A stretch of 40,986 bases of DNA, from positions 1 to 40,986 of the forward strand of contig JAVKCD010000023.1 of the NCBI GenBank assembly GCA_040222855.1. Reading direction: 5' to 3'. A program made the translations under genes and the position numbers. This document shows positions 17,491-26,471 of the stretch, piece by piece. This DNA comes from Phycisphaeraceae bacterium (GTDB lineage Bacteria > Planctomycetota > Phycisphaerae > Phycisphaerales > Phycisphaeraceae). Each line of letters starts with the position of its first letter. Position 1 is the stretch's first letter. The notes beneath the pieces are model-generated. The model was not told where the DNA came from and searched no databases. It was given only the letters and a program-made list of their open reading frames with translations.

Positions 17491-18552
17491 TTAACACGCC
17501 GAGGCCTCATGACAACGATCCAGCACCGCGATCTGACGACGCACGCTCTCAGGCGTCACCATCAAAGGCGTCCCGTCACGCAACGCCGACTCCAGATCGC
17601 GATAAAAGAGCACCGCCGTCGCTGGCGTCTCCTCAGGATGATCCCACCGCTCCACATGCCAGTCATACTCCTCGCGCTGGTACACCCGATCCGCCGCAGG
17701 CCCCTCATCCGCATCACGATGCGGCAGCTTGTCCGCATCCATCCATCGCCACTCCAGGTGCTCCGTCGTCCCCCGCAAGCCACCTGCCGTCCCCCACACA
17801 TGCCAACGATCCTCCGGATAAACACAACAACTCGATGACTCCACATCAATCGTCGGATGGCCCGCACCGTGCAGCACGATCTTGATGTGATCCTCTGCAT
17901 CACCCACCGACAACGCCCGCTGCATATCCACAAACACCTCAGGCTCACCAGGACCAAAAAGCTCCAGTGCATGATCCAGCAGATGAGCGCAGTGATTGTG
18001 CAACGAACCCCCGCCCTGAGACTTCAGCGTCTGCCAGTCCCACCGCCTTGTGAACTGACTCCACTCGATCCGAATCTGAATGATCCGCCCCAGCCGACCC
18101 GAAGCCAGCAACTCTCGAACCTTCCGGAAATGCGGCTCAAACCGACGATTCTGGAACGGTGCCAACAATCGACCCGTCCGCTCCGACGCCTCGATCATCT
18201 TGTCCGCACCCGCCACGCTCAGCGCCAACGGCTTCTCCACCACCACATGATGCCCCGCCGCCATCGCCGCGCAAGCCTGCTCCTCATGAAACAGATTCGG
18301 CGAAGCGATCACCACTACGTCCAACGTCTTGTCCGCGTTGAGACTCTCAAAATCCGCATACACAGCACACCCGTACTGCTGCGCCGCCTCTCGACAACGA
18401 TCCGTATTCGGATCACTTACCGCCGCCACCTGATAAGTCCCGCCCAGCGTCCCCAACCACCGCGCGTGAATGTTAAAACCGCTCCGCCCCAACCCCACAA
18501 TCCCTACACGGATCGCCTCGCGACGATGCCGACCGTAGTTGTGCTTAATCAT
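17491..18552 (-). CDS. Gfo/Idh/MocA family oxidoreductase
   Basis: This is a second NAD(P)-dependent dehydrogenase of the family, 353 residues, with a textbook dinucleotide motif RVGIVGLGRSGFN, VVVIASPNLFHEEQA, and HVVVEKPLAL carrying the EKP lysine. The C-terminal domain includes GGSLHNHCAHLLDHALELFG with the catalytic-region histidines. The ATG at 18552 is chosen because a perfect AAGGAG sits 8 nt upstream; a GTG at 18570 would put that site inside the gene. Upstream, the aldo/keto reductase gene ends 25 bp away. It pairs with the TIM-barrel isomerase downstream, repeating the arrangement at 11852-13872. Confidence 0.9.
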   Translation of the reverse strand: MIKHNYGRHRREAIRVGIVGLGRSGFNIHARWLGTLGGTYQVAAVSDPNTDRCREAAQQYGCAVYADFESLNADKTLDVVVIASPNLFHEEQACAAMAAGHHVVVEKPLALSVAGADKMIEASERTGRLLAPFQNRRFEPHFRKVRELLASGRLGRIIQIRIEWSQFTRRWDWQTLKSQGGGSLHNHCAHLLDHALELFGPGEPEVFVDMQRALSVGDAEDHIKIVLHGAGHPTIDVESSSCCVYPEDRWHVWGTAGGLRGTTEHLEWRWMDADKLPHRDADEGPAADRVYQREEYDWHVERWDHPEETPATAVLFYRDLESALRDGTPLMVTPESVRRQIAVLDRCHEASAC

Positions 18553-18577
18553 CCGTAGACTCCTTCGCACCCACTAG

Positions 18578-19570
18578 CTAGCGGATGCGTGACGTACTCT
18601 CCCACGGGTCCATGTTCGCACCCAACGCCTGCTTCACCGGCTCCGTCAACCGACTCAGCTCATCCAGATCAGCCTGACTCAGCTTGACCTCGACAGCCGC
18701 CGCGTTCTTCTTCACCTGATCCGGGCTGCTCGCACCCACCAGCACCGACGCCACCGTCGGCTGAGCCAGCAGCCACGCAATCGAAACATCCGTCATCGAA
18801 TGACCCACCCGTTCCGCGATCGCCCGCACCCCGGCAATCGCCTCAAAAGCCTCCGCCTCACACCCCGGCTCCGTGTGCCGAGCCTGCGGGCGATCCGAAG
18901 AGAACAGCCGCGTCCGAGCCCGCTCATCAGGCACCTCGTCCGCCGACCGATACTTGCCTGCCAGCAACCCCTGGGCCACCGGCGAATAACACAGCATCCC
19001 CATCCCCGCCTTCTTCATCACCTCGACCACCTCAAACTCAGGCGCTCGCGCCAGCAGGCTATAGCAGATCTGATTCGACACCAGCGACGACACCCCCAAC
19101 GCCTCCGTCAGGTCCGCCGGGCCAAAGTTACACACCCCCAGCGCCCGCGCCTTGCCCGAGGTCACCAAGTCCTCCATTGCCCGTAGCGTCTCCTCAATCG
19201 GAACCACACCCTTCGGCCAGTGGATTTGATACAGATCGATGTAATCCGTATTCAAACGCTCCAATGCCTTGGTGAACTCGCTCTCAACATCCGCCGCTGA
19301 CAACGTAGGCGTATTCACCTTGTCCGCGACAATCACCTTCTCACGCAACCCACCCGCTAGCGCACGACCCAGCACGACCTCCGCCGCACCATTGCCGTAT
19401 CCCGGCGCCGTATCAAAGAAGTTGATCCCCCCATCAATCGCCGCATGAATCGAATCGATCGCCTGCTGCTCCGCCACACCCGGATACGTCGGGTTCTCAA
19501 CGATCGACATGCTCCCGAAAGCAATCCGCGACACCTCAAGGTCAGTCTGACCCAGCCGAATACGATCCAT
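18578..19570 (-). CDS. Aldo/keto reductase
   Basis: This NADPH-dependent carbonyl reductase has the (beta/alpha)8 AKR fold and 330 residues. The catalytic tetrad is visible: Asp in FFDTAPGYG (about 54), Tyr in the same motif, Lys in IVADKVN (about 85) and His in YQIHWPKG (about 118). The C-terminal cofactor loop VLVGASSPDQVKKN is also typical. It resembles the general stress/YdhF-like AKR subgroup that acts on sugar-derived aldehydes, but the substrate is not readable from sequence. The start is the ATG at 19570 with AGGAG 9 nt upstream; a TTG just before is less likely. It lies between the alginate-lyase-fold gene (53 bp) and the Gfo/Idh gene. Confidence 0.9.
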   Translation of the reverse strand: MDRIRLGQTDLEVSRIAFGSMSIVENPTYPGVAEQQAIDSIHAAIDGGINFFDTAPGYGNGAAEVVLGRALAGGLREKVIVADKVNTPTLSAADVESEFTKALERLNTDYIDLYQIHWPKGVVPIEETLRAMEDLVTSGKARALGVCNFGPADLTEALGVSSLVSNQICYSLLARAPEFEVVEVMKKAGMGMLCYSPVAQGLLAGKYRSADEVPDERARTRLFSSDRPQARHTEPGCEAEAFEAIAGVRAIAERVGHSMTDVSIAWLLAQPTVASVLVGASSPDQVKKNAAAVEVKLSQADLDELSRLTEPVKQALGANMDPWESTSRIR

Positions 19571-19623
19571 CAATAAAACTCCTACGTCTCAACGCTCAGT
19601 AAAAAAACAACATCAACAACAAC

Positions 19624-20862
19624 TCAGCGTACTGGGAAATCCGCCGGTAGCGGCATGATCAGATCGATATACACCCGACCCGACCCCGACAAGTTGTCCA
19701 ACTTACGAACACCCTCCATCTCAAACCTCGGATCCTCCAACCCAACCGCCAGCCGCCGAAGCGTCTGAGCATAAAAATCATGCCGAGGCGGGCTGATCTG
19801 CTGATAAGGCCAGGGCTTCGAACCCGTCAGATAAGGCAGCACAAAATCGGCCGCCGCTCGGATCGAGCTCCCGTCCTCAGCTTCGTAGTCCCACAGATTC
19901 ACGCCAACCTTCTCCGCCAGAACCGCCAGCTCCGTGTGACCCCGCAGGTTGAACTCCGAGTAATCCAACGCCCGTGTCCGCGTCAACTCATGCGGCTGAC
20001 GACCATCCGCTTCGATCTGCTGATCCACTCGCGCCGGAACCCGCTCCGCCATCTCCTTCACCGTCGCCTCGTCCCCCGCAAACAAGGAGAAATAAGCAAT
20101 CTGCGCCTCGCACCACGTCCCGTGATTGTTCGGCCCGTCTCGCTCACCAACCCCGAACTCGCTGCTGTTGAGCCACTTCGCGTACGCGCCAAACCACGCC
20201 TTCGCCCCCGCCAGGTCCTCAGCGGTCATCGCGTCCGACCCCTCCAGCAGGCTGATCGCGTCCGGAACCCAACGCAGCCGAAGCGTCTCGATGATCCCGT
20301 ACTTCCGCCCGTCACTGCGACCCGGAACAAACTGACCAAAAAGCATCCGCGGGTTCATCCGCGTCTCAGGGTCCAGCAGAAAATGACGCACCCGCTTCAC
20401 CGCCTCCTCCGCATAACGCTCATCACCCGTGTAGTAGTAGGCAAAACCCAACCACTGCACGCAGTTGCCAAACGTCCCCAGTTTGTCCACGTCGTACTCA
20501 TAACGCTCCGGGTTGATCTCCCCGTCACGTCTCACATAAGGAAGCCCGTCCGCCGTGTCCGGATTCGGCCACCAGTAAGGCGACAAACTCACATAATCAT
20601 TCTTGTCCCCCGAAGGCGGAACCGTCGGCTTGTCCACCACCGAACGCATCGGCTTGGTCATCGCCTCCTCCGCCAACGCCACCAACGCGTCCACCGCAGG
20701 CTTTAGTGACGGATCACCCGCCATCACCCGCGCCCGCGTCCCAGCCAATCGTTCCCCATCCGTCAGGTAAACCTCCGGAACCTCCTGACCGACCGCCGCA
20801 GTCGTCAAGCCAAAGCAAGAAACGACCACCAGCAGGGCCGCTAGAACGTGAGAACGGGTCAT
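19624..20862 (-). CDS. Secreted alginate lyase family protein (PF05426-type; PL5/PL38-like)
   Basis: This is probably a secreted lyase cutting uronic-acid polymers by beta-elimination. The signal peptide (SHVLAALLVVVSCFGLTTAA) is followed by an alpha/alpha-barrel protein of about 390 residues. Family-like motifs are SLSPYWWPNPDT, NNHGTWCEAQIAYFSLF (the Asn-His substrate-binding/catalytic stretch), and ELTRTRALDYSEFNLRG with the conserved Arg and Tyr. This layout fits PF05426 proteins, including PL38-like glucuronan/alginate lyases rather than classical PL5. The ATG at 20862 has AGAGGA upstream; the frame runs further into AT-rich spacer, which is rejected as coding. It is the first gene of the leftward operon, divergent from the LacI-type gene. 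Confidence 0.82.
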   Translation of the reverse strand: MTRSHVLAALLVVVSCFGLTTAAVGQEVPEVYLTDGERLAGTRARVMAGDPSLKPAVDALVALAEEAMTKPMRSVVDKPTVPPSGDKNDYVSLSPYWWPNPDTADGLPYVRRDGEINPERYEYDVDKLGTFGNCVQWLGFAYYYTGDERYAEEAVKRVRHFLLDPETRMNPRMLFGQFVPGRSDGRKYGIIETLRLRWVPDAISLLEGSDAMTAEDLAGAKAWFGAYAKWLNSSEFGVGERDGPNNHGTWCEAQIAYFSLFAGDEATVKEMAERVPARVDQQIEADGRQPHELTRTRALDYSEFNLRGHTELAVLAEKVGVNLWDYEAEDGSSIRAAADFVLPYLTGSKPWPYQQISPPRHDFYAQTLRRLAVGLEDPRFEMEGVRKLDNLSGSGRVYIDLIMPLPADFPVR

Positions 20863-21121
20863 GTCGAATCCTCTGTGAAGATAGGAATGAAGATGAAATC
20901 GAGGCCACTCAGCCCGTCCGGTTGGACCGGTTAGGGCAGATGGAAGATTAACGCACATTCCCCCAATGTTCAAGATTTTTACGGTGATAATCCTGTTAAT
21001 TAAATATGTTAATAAATATAAATCTATGTTATACAATATAAAATGTAAATCTTATACTCTGATCAATCACCGTTAATTTTCCCTTGCACCACCACAGCCC
21101 AGGCGGTAAGCTTCAGACATC
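20863..21121. promoter_or_regulatory. AT-rich divergent promoter region (alginate-lyase-fold gene / LacI-type gene)
   Basis: This 259-bp spacer has a strongly AT-rich core at about 20960-21080 that contrasts with the GC-rich genes. It contains CTGTTAATT at 20993-21001 and CCGTTAATT at 21070-21078, a 9-mer (C, C/T, GTTAATT) also found twice at 30961-30981. TTAATTAA at 20996-21003 is a small palindrome. Promoters for both flanking genes should lie here. I could not single out convincing -35/-10 pairs. Confidence 0.6.
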
Positions 21122-22237
21122 ATGTCGATCGTGGATGTCGCCAAACTCGCAGGACTCTCGCACACCACCGTGTCACGGGTCATCAACCACCAGCCAGGCG
21201 TCGCCGCCGACACGGCCCGCAAAGTCCAGCAGGCCATGCGTCAGCTCGGCTACACGCCCCCCGCTCGACGCCGCGGACCCCAGCCTCGCGCCCGCCGCAA
21301 CATCCGCACCGGCACCATCGCCCTCCTGATGTTCGGCACCGACCCCGCCCCCATGGCCGCACCCGTCGCCGCCGCCGCCATCCACGCTATCGAACAACAA
21401 CTCGCTCGCCACGACCTCACCCTCTCCATCGCTCAGATCAACGCCGACGGCCGCATCCCCTCCGCCGTCGCCAACGGCCGCGTCGACGGACTCATCCTCC
21501 ACGGCCACCCCCCCGACCCCGCCATCGCCGCCAAGCTCCGCCGATTCCCCACCGTCTGGATCATGTCACCCCGCAGCCGCACCGGCTACTGGGGCGACCG
21601 CGTCTGCACCGACAACGACGCCATCGGCCGTCTCGCCGCCGAATACCTCGTCGGCAGAGGACACGAATCCATCGCCATGCTCGAGATCGAAGCCGGACAC
21701 CTCGGCTTCTCCGAGCGCGCCGCCTCCTTCAAAGAAACCGCCGAAGAACACGGCGCCCACATCGAGATCGTCACCGCACTGCCCCGCAACGATCATCCCG
21801 CCGCCGCCACCTTCGCCGCACGACGAACCCACATACACCGACTCATCGATAACTTCACCCACATCCCCGACCGACCCTCAGGACTCTTCGTCCCCCTCGG
21901 TCAGGCCACCCTCACCGTCTACGAAGGCCTCCGCGCCCGCGGTATCGAGCCCGGCAACCAAATCACCGTCGTCGCCTGCGACAACGACCCGACCCTCGCC
22001 GGCCTCAACCCCATGATCGCGACCGTCGATGTCCGGCCCGACCGCATCGGCCAGCTCGCCGTCGAGCAGCTCCTGCTCCGCATGGACAAGCCCTCACCCT
22101 ATGCCCGTACCGTCGTTCTCGTCGAGCCCTCGCTCGTGACGCCACCCATCGAGACCGACCTCGACGACAACTTCGCCGAGTCTCCCCTGACTTCAAACAC
22201 AACATCTACCATGACCGTCCTCGCGTCAAGCAACTGA
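21122..22237 (+). CDS. LacI family transcriptional regulator
   Basis: This is a sugar-responsive repressor or activator of 371 residues. The N-terminal helix-turn-helix and hinge are canonical: VDVAKLAGLSHTTVSRVIN, then TARKVQQAMRQLGYTP. The periplasmic-binding-protein-like effector domain follows (IALLMFGT, VDGLILHGHPP, VCTDNDAIGRLAAEYLVGRG, ITVVACDNDP, and a ...TVDVRPDRIGQLAVEQLLLR end). It faces away from the alginate-lyase operon and toward the symporter/PL6 operon, so it likely regulates both. A tail of about 25 residues after VTPPIE is poorly conserved in appearance. The hinge is unusually basic (ARRRGPQPRARRNIR). Confidence 0.93.
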   Translation: MSIVDVAKLAGLSHTTVSRVINHQPGVAADTARKVQQAMRQLGYTPPARRRGPQPRARRNIRTGTIALLMFGTDPAPMAAPVAAAAIHAIEQQLARHDLTLSIAQINADGRIPSAVANGRVDGLILHGHPPDPAIAAKLRRFPTVWIMSPRSRTGYWGDRVCTDNDAIGRLAAEYLVGRGHESIAMLEIEAGHLGFSERAASFKETAEEHGAHIEIVTALPRNDHPAAATFAARRTHIHRLIDNFTHIPDRPSGLFVPLGQATLTVYEGLRARGIEPGNQITVVACDNDPTLAGLNPMIATVDVRPDRIGQLAVEQLLLRMDKPSPYARTVVLVEPSLVTPPIETDLDDNFAESPLTSNTTSTMTVLASSN

Positions 22238-22330
22238 ATCACGACGCGTTTCACTGAATCGTCAGAATCAAATCACTTTGTGGATCTCATCTAAATCACC
22301 GTCACATCGGTTCAACCAGGAGGAAACACC

Positions 22331-23698
22331 ATGAAAGCCAGCGTCAACATCACAACCAAAACTGCCATCGCAACCCTGCTCATCGCCGTACCCGCCTCGG
22401 CAGGACTCAACCTCGACTTCTCCGACGGCACCCGCGGACCAGCACGCAAAGCCGAGATCTTCGGCGACGCTTCCGACTTCAAGCCCCAGATGACCATCAT
22501 CGACGATGCCATCCTCGGCGGCGGGAACGCCCTGCGAATCGAGTCCGCAGGCGGCGGGTCCGAGTGGTACATCCCCTTCGATTCCAGCGTCACCCTCGGA
22601 CCCAACGTCGGCGACAAGATCGTCGTCTCCCTCGACTTCCGTGTCGATCTCTCCGAAGACACCATCGCCACCGCCACTTCTGATCTGCACTTTGGCATCT
22701 TCAACGACAACGACGGTTCCCTGGGCCAGGCCTTCGGCACCCAAATCGATGGCTTAACTCCCGCGATCTTTGGCGTCGATGACGGACACTTCGATACCAC
22801 AACTGGACCTATCGCCCCCGACTTCGGCATCCACTCACGGATGTCTCTTAACCTCAATGTACCCAACCCCAACGAGCCGCTCGCCCTCCTCAACGCCCGC
22901 GTCCGCAACGAGACCGAGGGTGACACCGGCGTCCTCTCCGGCTCAGGCGACACCATCGCCTCGCCGGGCTCCCCGCCAGTCCTCTCCGAGAGTGAGAACG
23001 GCATCACCGAAGGCGGAAACAACTGGGGCGCGCTCCGCGATGGCAGCGCCAACACCATCACCATGACTATCGAGCGAACCTTCGAGGTCGTCCCCGATGG
23101 CATCGATCCCGAAGACGCGTACCGCGGAACCCTCTCCGTCACCAACGCACTCGGCACCACCACCATGTCCGGCCGAGACCCCATCTCTCAACTCGACCGC
23201 GAAACCTTTCATTACATGGTCTTCGAAAATGTTAACGGAAACTTCGACTACATCGTCGACAACATCTCGGTGATGGAAGTCCCCGCCGGTGGAGGGCTCA
23301 TCGGCGACTTCAACGAGGACACCGTCGTCGATCAGGCCGATATCGACCTGCTAACCGCCGCCATCCGCGCCGGCTCCACCGACACCGACTTTGACCTCGA
23401 CGGCCAGAACGGCGTCGATGCAGGCGACCTCGACGAAATGATCGCCACCGTCCTCGGCACCGTCCCCGGCGACGCCAACCTCGACGGCAACGTCGACCTC
23501 ATCGACCTCTCCGCACTCGCCACCAACTTCAACCTAGTCGCTGGATGGGCAGGCGGAAACTCCAACATCGACACCGTCGTCGATCTCATCGACCTCTCAC
23601 TCCTCGCCACCAACTTCGGCACCACCGCCGCGGTCCCCGAACCCGCCCTCGCCGGAATCCTCGGCCTCGGCGCCCTCGGGCTCACCCGCCGCCGTTAA
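22331..23698 (+). CDS. Secreted PEP-CTERM protein with double dockerin-like calcium repeats
   Basis: This is an exported, probably cell-surface protein of 455 residues. The signal peptide is AIATLLIAVPASA. Residues about 25-318 form a beta-rich domain of unrecognised family (FDSSVTLGPNVGDKIVVSLDF, IVDNISVMEV), possibly a jelly-roll. Residues 325-433 hold four EF-hand-like loops in two pairs: GDFNEDTVVDQADIDLL, DLDGQNGVDAGDLDEM, GDANLDGNVDLIDLSALA and SNIDTVVDLIDLSLLA. The tail from residue 435 is VPEP, a glycine/leucine-rich helix and RRR, as recognised by exosortase systems. A strong GGAGG precedes the ATG. It follows the LacI gene by 93 bp and precedes the prepilin-type gene. Confidence 0.85.
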   Translation: MKASVNITTKTAIATLLIAVPASAGLNLDFSDGTRGPARKAEIFGDASDFKPQMTIIDDAILGGGNALRIESAGGGSEWYIPFDSSVTLGPNVGDKIVVSLDFRVDLSEDTIATATSDLHFGIFNDNDGSLGQAFGTQIDGLTPAIFGVDDGHFDTTTGPIAPDFGIHSRMSLNLNVPNPNEPLALLNARVRNETEGDTGVLSGSGDTIASPGSPPVLSESENGITEGGNNWGALRDGSANTITMTIERTFEVVPDGIDPEDAYRGTLSVTNALGTTTMSGRDPISQLDRETFHYMVFENVNGNFDYIVDNISVMEVPAGGGLIGDFNEDTVVDQADIDLLTAAIRAGSTDTDFDLDGQNGVDAGDLDEMIATVLGTVPGDANLDGNVDLIDLSALATNFNLVAGWAGGNSNIDTVVDLIDLSLLATNFGTTAAVPEPALAGILGLGALGLTRRR

Positions 23699-23807
23699 CC
23701 CGCTGTCTCGCCACTCCCTGCCCGCCTGACCGCGAGCAGGGGGATTGGGCTCTAACGCCCACTGTGTCTCTTAAAATGCCTCGTTTCACCAGCGCAAGGA
23801 TCAAACC

Positions 23808-24617
23808 ATGACGCGCCGTAACGCCTTCACCCTCATCGAACTTCTGGTGGTCATCTCCATCATCGCCCTCCTCATCGGTATCCTCCTGCCAGCGCTCGGA
23901 GCGGCAAGACAGACCGCCCGAACCATGGGCTGCCTCAGCAACATGCGAACATTCGGCCTGGCTCACCAGATCTATGGCGTAGACAACAACGGCTATATCG
24001 TTCCCTACGCACAGATCCCCACAGGCGCTTATGCCGCCAACTCCACACTTGAACTATTCTGGTTCGAGCTCCTCGCCGACACCATGATCAGCACCAAGCG
24101 AGACAGCTCAGGCAACCGGGCTGAGTTCGTCACAGACACCTTCGTATGCCCCGCCTACGACCTGGACCGATCGATCGAGGCCAACGGTGTTCGCAATCAG
24201 ACCAAGATCGGCACAGGCATGAATCTCTACCTCTTTGAACAGCCCTTCAAACGCTACCTGCCAGCGCCAACTAATGCCGAGAGCATGGGTGGCAATGGGA
24301 CCGGTGAGTGGCAGAAGTACGAGAACATCCCCAACGCCTCCGGCTGGATTATCAACGGCGACAGCTACGAACAGCACATGAAAACCTACCGCGCCAGCAA
24401 CTACATCTACTTCCAGAAGCTCAACGATGAGCGAAGGCGCTGGAACTCAGGCGAGCCTGACCGCCACAGTCAGGGCCAGGGCGCTGAACGTGCCAACTAC
24501 GTCTTTATGGACGGCCACGCCTCAACACTTGGACTCGAAGAAGCCCTCTTCACCATCTCGGACCCACTCGGTCAAGAGGAATACCTCGACGGCTCCACCA
24601 TCTTCGGCGGCAACTGA
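23808..24617 (+). CDS. Prepilin-type N-terminal cleavage/methylation domain protein
   Basis: This is a pseudopilin-like secreted or surface protein of 269 residues. The N-terminus RRNAFTLIELLVVISIIALL is a type IV prepilin signature, with processing expected between Ala and Phe; Ala at -1 instead of Gly is tolerated. LLPALGAARQTARTMGCLSNMRTFGLAHQIY follows in the style of the large planctomycete family of processing-associated proteins. A C-terminal NYVFMDGHAS resembles the H-X9-DG end motif, though the histidine spacing is not exact. The globular part has paired cysteines (GCLS, VCPAYD). Its job in the sugar locus is unknown. It is followed by a strong hairpin terminator. Confidence 0.85.
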   Translation: MTRRNAFTLIELLVVISIIALLIGILLPALGAARQTARTMGCLSNMRTFGLAHQIYGVDNNGYIVPYAQIPTGAYAANSTLELFWFELLADTMISTKRDSSGNRAEFVTDTFVCPAYDLDRSIEANGVRNQTKIGTGMNLYLFEQPFKRYLPAPTNAESMGGNGTGEWQKYENIPNASGWIINGDSYEQHMKTYRASNYIYFQKLNDERRRWNSGEPDRHSQGQGAERANYVFMDGHASTLGLEEALFTISDPLGQEEYLDGSTIFGGN

Positions 24618-24649
24618 TCCCACAACCCACCTGACTCCCTCCGGATTGC

Positions 24650-24687
24650 GCGGGCGCCCTCTTAACCTCCGGGGCGCCCGCTTTTCT
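24650..24687 (+). terminator. Rho-independent terminator or attenuator in front of the symporter gene
   Basis: GCGGGCGCCC (24650-24659) and GGGCGCCCGC (24672-24681) form a perfect 10-bp GC-only stem with a 12-base loop, followed directly by TTTTCT. It reads on the plus strand, 32 bp after the prepilin-type stop and 20 bp before the symporter ATG. That leaves no room for a separate promoter after the hairpin, so symporter transcription probably depends on read-through. Confidence 0.9.
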
Positions 24688-24707
24688 AAATCACAGATCA
24701 CATCCCT

Positions 24708-26471
24708 ATGCTCCAGCACATCACCATCGAGCACGTCATCATCGCCGTCTATATGGTGATCCTCGTCACCATCGGCTTCGTCCTCCAACGCCTCAACACT
24801 GACACCTCCGACTACTTCCGCTCCGGTTGCCGCGCCAAATGGTGGATGGTCGGGTCCTCCGCCTTCATGACCGCCTTCTCCGCATGGACCTTCACCGGCG
24901 GCGCAGGAGCCGCCTACGTCGCCGGTCTCTCCATCACCGTCATCTTCCTCACCAACGTCGCCGGATTCCTCATCCAGGCCGCTTTCCTCGCCGGTTGGTT
25001 CCGACAACTTCGCGCTGTCACCTTCCCCGAAGTCCTCCTCAACCGCTTCGGCACCACCACCCAGCAGTTCTACGCCTGGATCACCGTACCCCTCCAACTC
25101 TGCTACGCAGCCGTCTGGCTCTGGGGCTTCGCCACCTTCACCTCCAGCGTCTTCGAATACGACATCCGACTCGTCATCGTCGTCACCGGAACCGCCGTCC
25201 TCACCTACTCACTCTTTGGCGGGTCATGGGCCGTCATGGCCACCGACTTCCTCCAGACCCTCATCCTCATGCCCATCACCATCCTCATCGCCATCCTCTG
25301 TCTCATCGAGGTCGGCGGAATCACAGGACTCATCCAGGGAATCAACGACGCAGGACTCGCCTCCGACTACGCCATGGTCAACGACCCCGACCGATTCCCT
25401 CTCGAAGACTACGCCTGGCCATGGGTCTTCGCCGTCATCGTCTACAAACTGATCAACCACTCCGCCCTCGAAAGCTCTCAGAAATACTTCGCCGTCAAGG
25501 ACGGCCGCGAAGCTCGAAAAGCCGCCCTCATGGCTGGCATCCTCTCCCTCATCGGCGTCTTCATCTGGTTCATCCCACCCATGGCCGCCCGCATCCTCAT
25601 GGCCGACCAGGTCGACGCACTACCCATCGATAACTCAGCCGAAGGATCCTACGCCGTCATCTCCATGGCACTCCTACCCGCAGGACTCACAGGCGTCATG
25701 GTTGTCGCCATGTTCTCCGCCACCATGTCCTCCATGGACTCCGGACTCAACCGCAACGCCGCCATCTTCACCCGCGATATCTACCCCGCCTTCTGCAAAC
25801 TCTTCAACGTCAAACCCCTCGACGGAACACCCCTCCTACGCATCGGTCAGGGCTTCTCACTTGCCTTTGGCATCGCCATCATCGCGCTCGCCTACTACTT
25901 CGCCCAGGCCGACGGCAGAGGCGTCTTCAAAGTCATGCTCGATATCGGCGGACTCCTCGCACTACCGATGTTCGTCCCCATGATCCTCGCCATCTTCATC
26001 CGCAAAGTCCCATGGTGGTCCGCCATCTTCGCCATCCTCGCCGCCTTCATCCCTTCCACCATCGCATGGCTCCAGGGCGACTGGACCTACGCCGAAAAAA
26101 TCTTCACCAATACCTCCGTCGGAGCCATCGCCTTCTTCGCCACCATGCCCTTCTGGCGCTTCGCCTCTGACGAATACAAACAACGCGTCAACCGCTTCTA
26201 CACCAACATGCACACCCCCGTGAACTTTGAAGAAGAAGTCGGAAGCAACAACGATGACCACCAGCGAAAAGTCATTGGCATCTTCGCCATCGTCATGGGC
26301 ACCTTCATCACAGCACTCCTCCTCCTCCCCAACGACTTGGGCGGACGACTCGGCATCCTCTTCGTAGGCGGGTTCGTCCTCCTCTCAGGACTCTTCCTCC
26401 TCTGGTCCGCCTCAAGAACAACGCCCACGCCGGACATCATCAACCCGATCCCGGAAAGCGAACCATCATGA
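24708..26471 (+). CDS. Sodium/solute symporter (SSS family)
   Basis: This inner-membrane Na+-coupled transporter has 587 residues and about 13-14 hydrophobic helices. Family features are the first helix VIIAVYMVILVTIGFVL, DTSDYFRSGCRAKWWMVGSSAFMTAFSAWTF divided over residues 34-64 (the SSS helix-2 region), GGSWAVMATDFLQTLIL, and ATMSSMDSGLNRNAAIFTRDIYPAF with the serines of the second Na+ site. Within a uronate locus it likely imports sugar acids or small oligosaccharides, taking the role that TonB/SusCD systems have in Bacteroidetes. It overlaps the esterase gene by 4 bp. Confidence 0.93.
   Translation: MLQHITIEHVIIAVYMVILVTIGFVLQRLNTDTSDYFRSGCRAKWWMVGSSAFMTAFSAWTFTGGAGAAYVAGLSITVIFLTNVAGFLIQAAFLAGWFRQLRAVTFPEVLLNRFGTTTQQFYAWITVPLQLCYAAVWLWGFATFTSSVFEYDIRLVIVVTGTAVLTYSLFGGSWAVMATDFLQTLILMPITILIAILCLIEVGGITGLIQGINDAGLASDYAMVNDPDRFPLEDYAWPWVFAVIVYKLINHSALESSQKYFAVKDGREARKAALMAGILSLIGVFIWFIPPMAARILMADQVDALPIDNSAEGSYAVISMALLPAGLTGVMVVAMFSATMSSMDSGLNRNAAIFTRDIYPAFCKLFNVKPLDGTPLLRIGQGFSLAFGIAIIALAYYFAQADGRGVFKVMLDIGGLLALPMFVPMILAIFIRKVPWWSAIFAILAAFIPSTIAWLQGDWTYAEKIFTNTSVGAIAFFATMPFWRFASDEYKQRVNRFYTNMHTPVNFEEEVGSNNDDHQRKVIGIFAIVMGTFITALLLLPNDLGGRLGILFVGGFVLLSGLFLLWSASRTTPTPDIINPIPESEPS

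Noticed and set aside
20863-21036. N-terminal extension of the alginate-lyase-fold protein into the AT-rich spacer
   Set aside because: The extension is AT-rich, lacks coding character, and would hide a clear signal peptide and ribosome-binding site at 20862.
23716-23741. Hairpin CCCTGC/GCAGGG after the double-dockerin gene as a terminator
   Set aside because: Only a 6-bp stem with a 14-base loop and no T tract; more likely chance or mRNA structure between co-transcribed genes.
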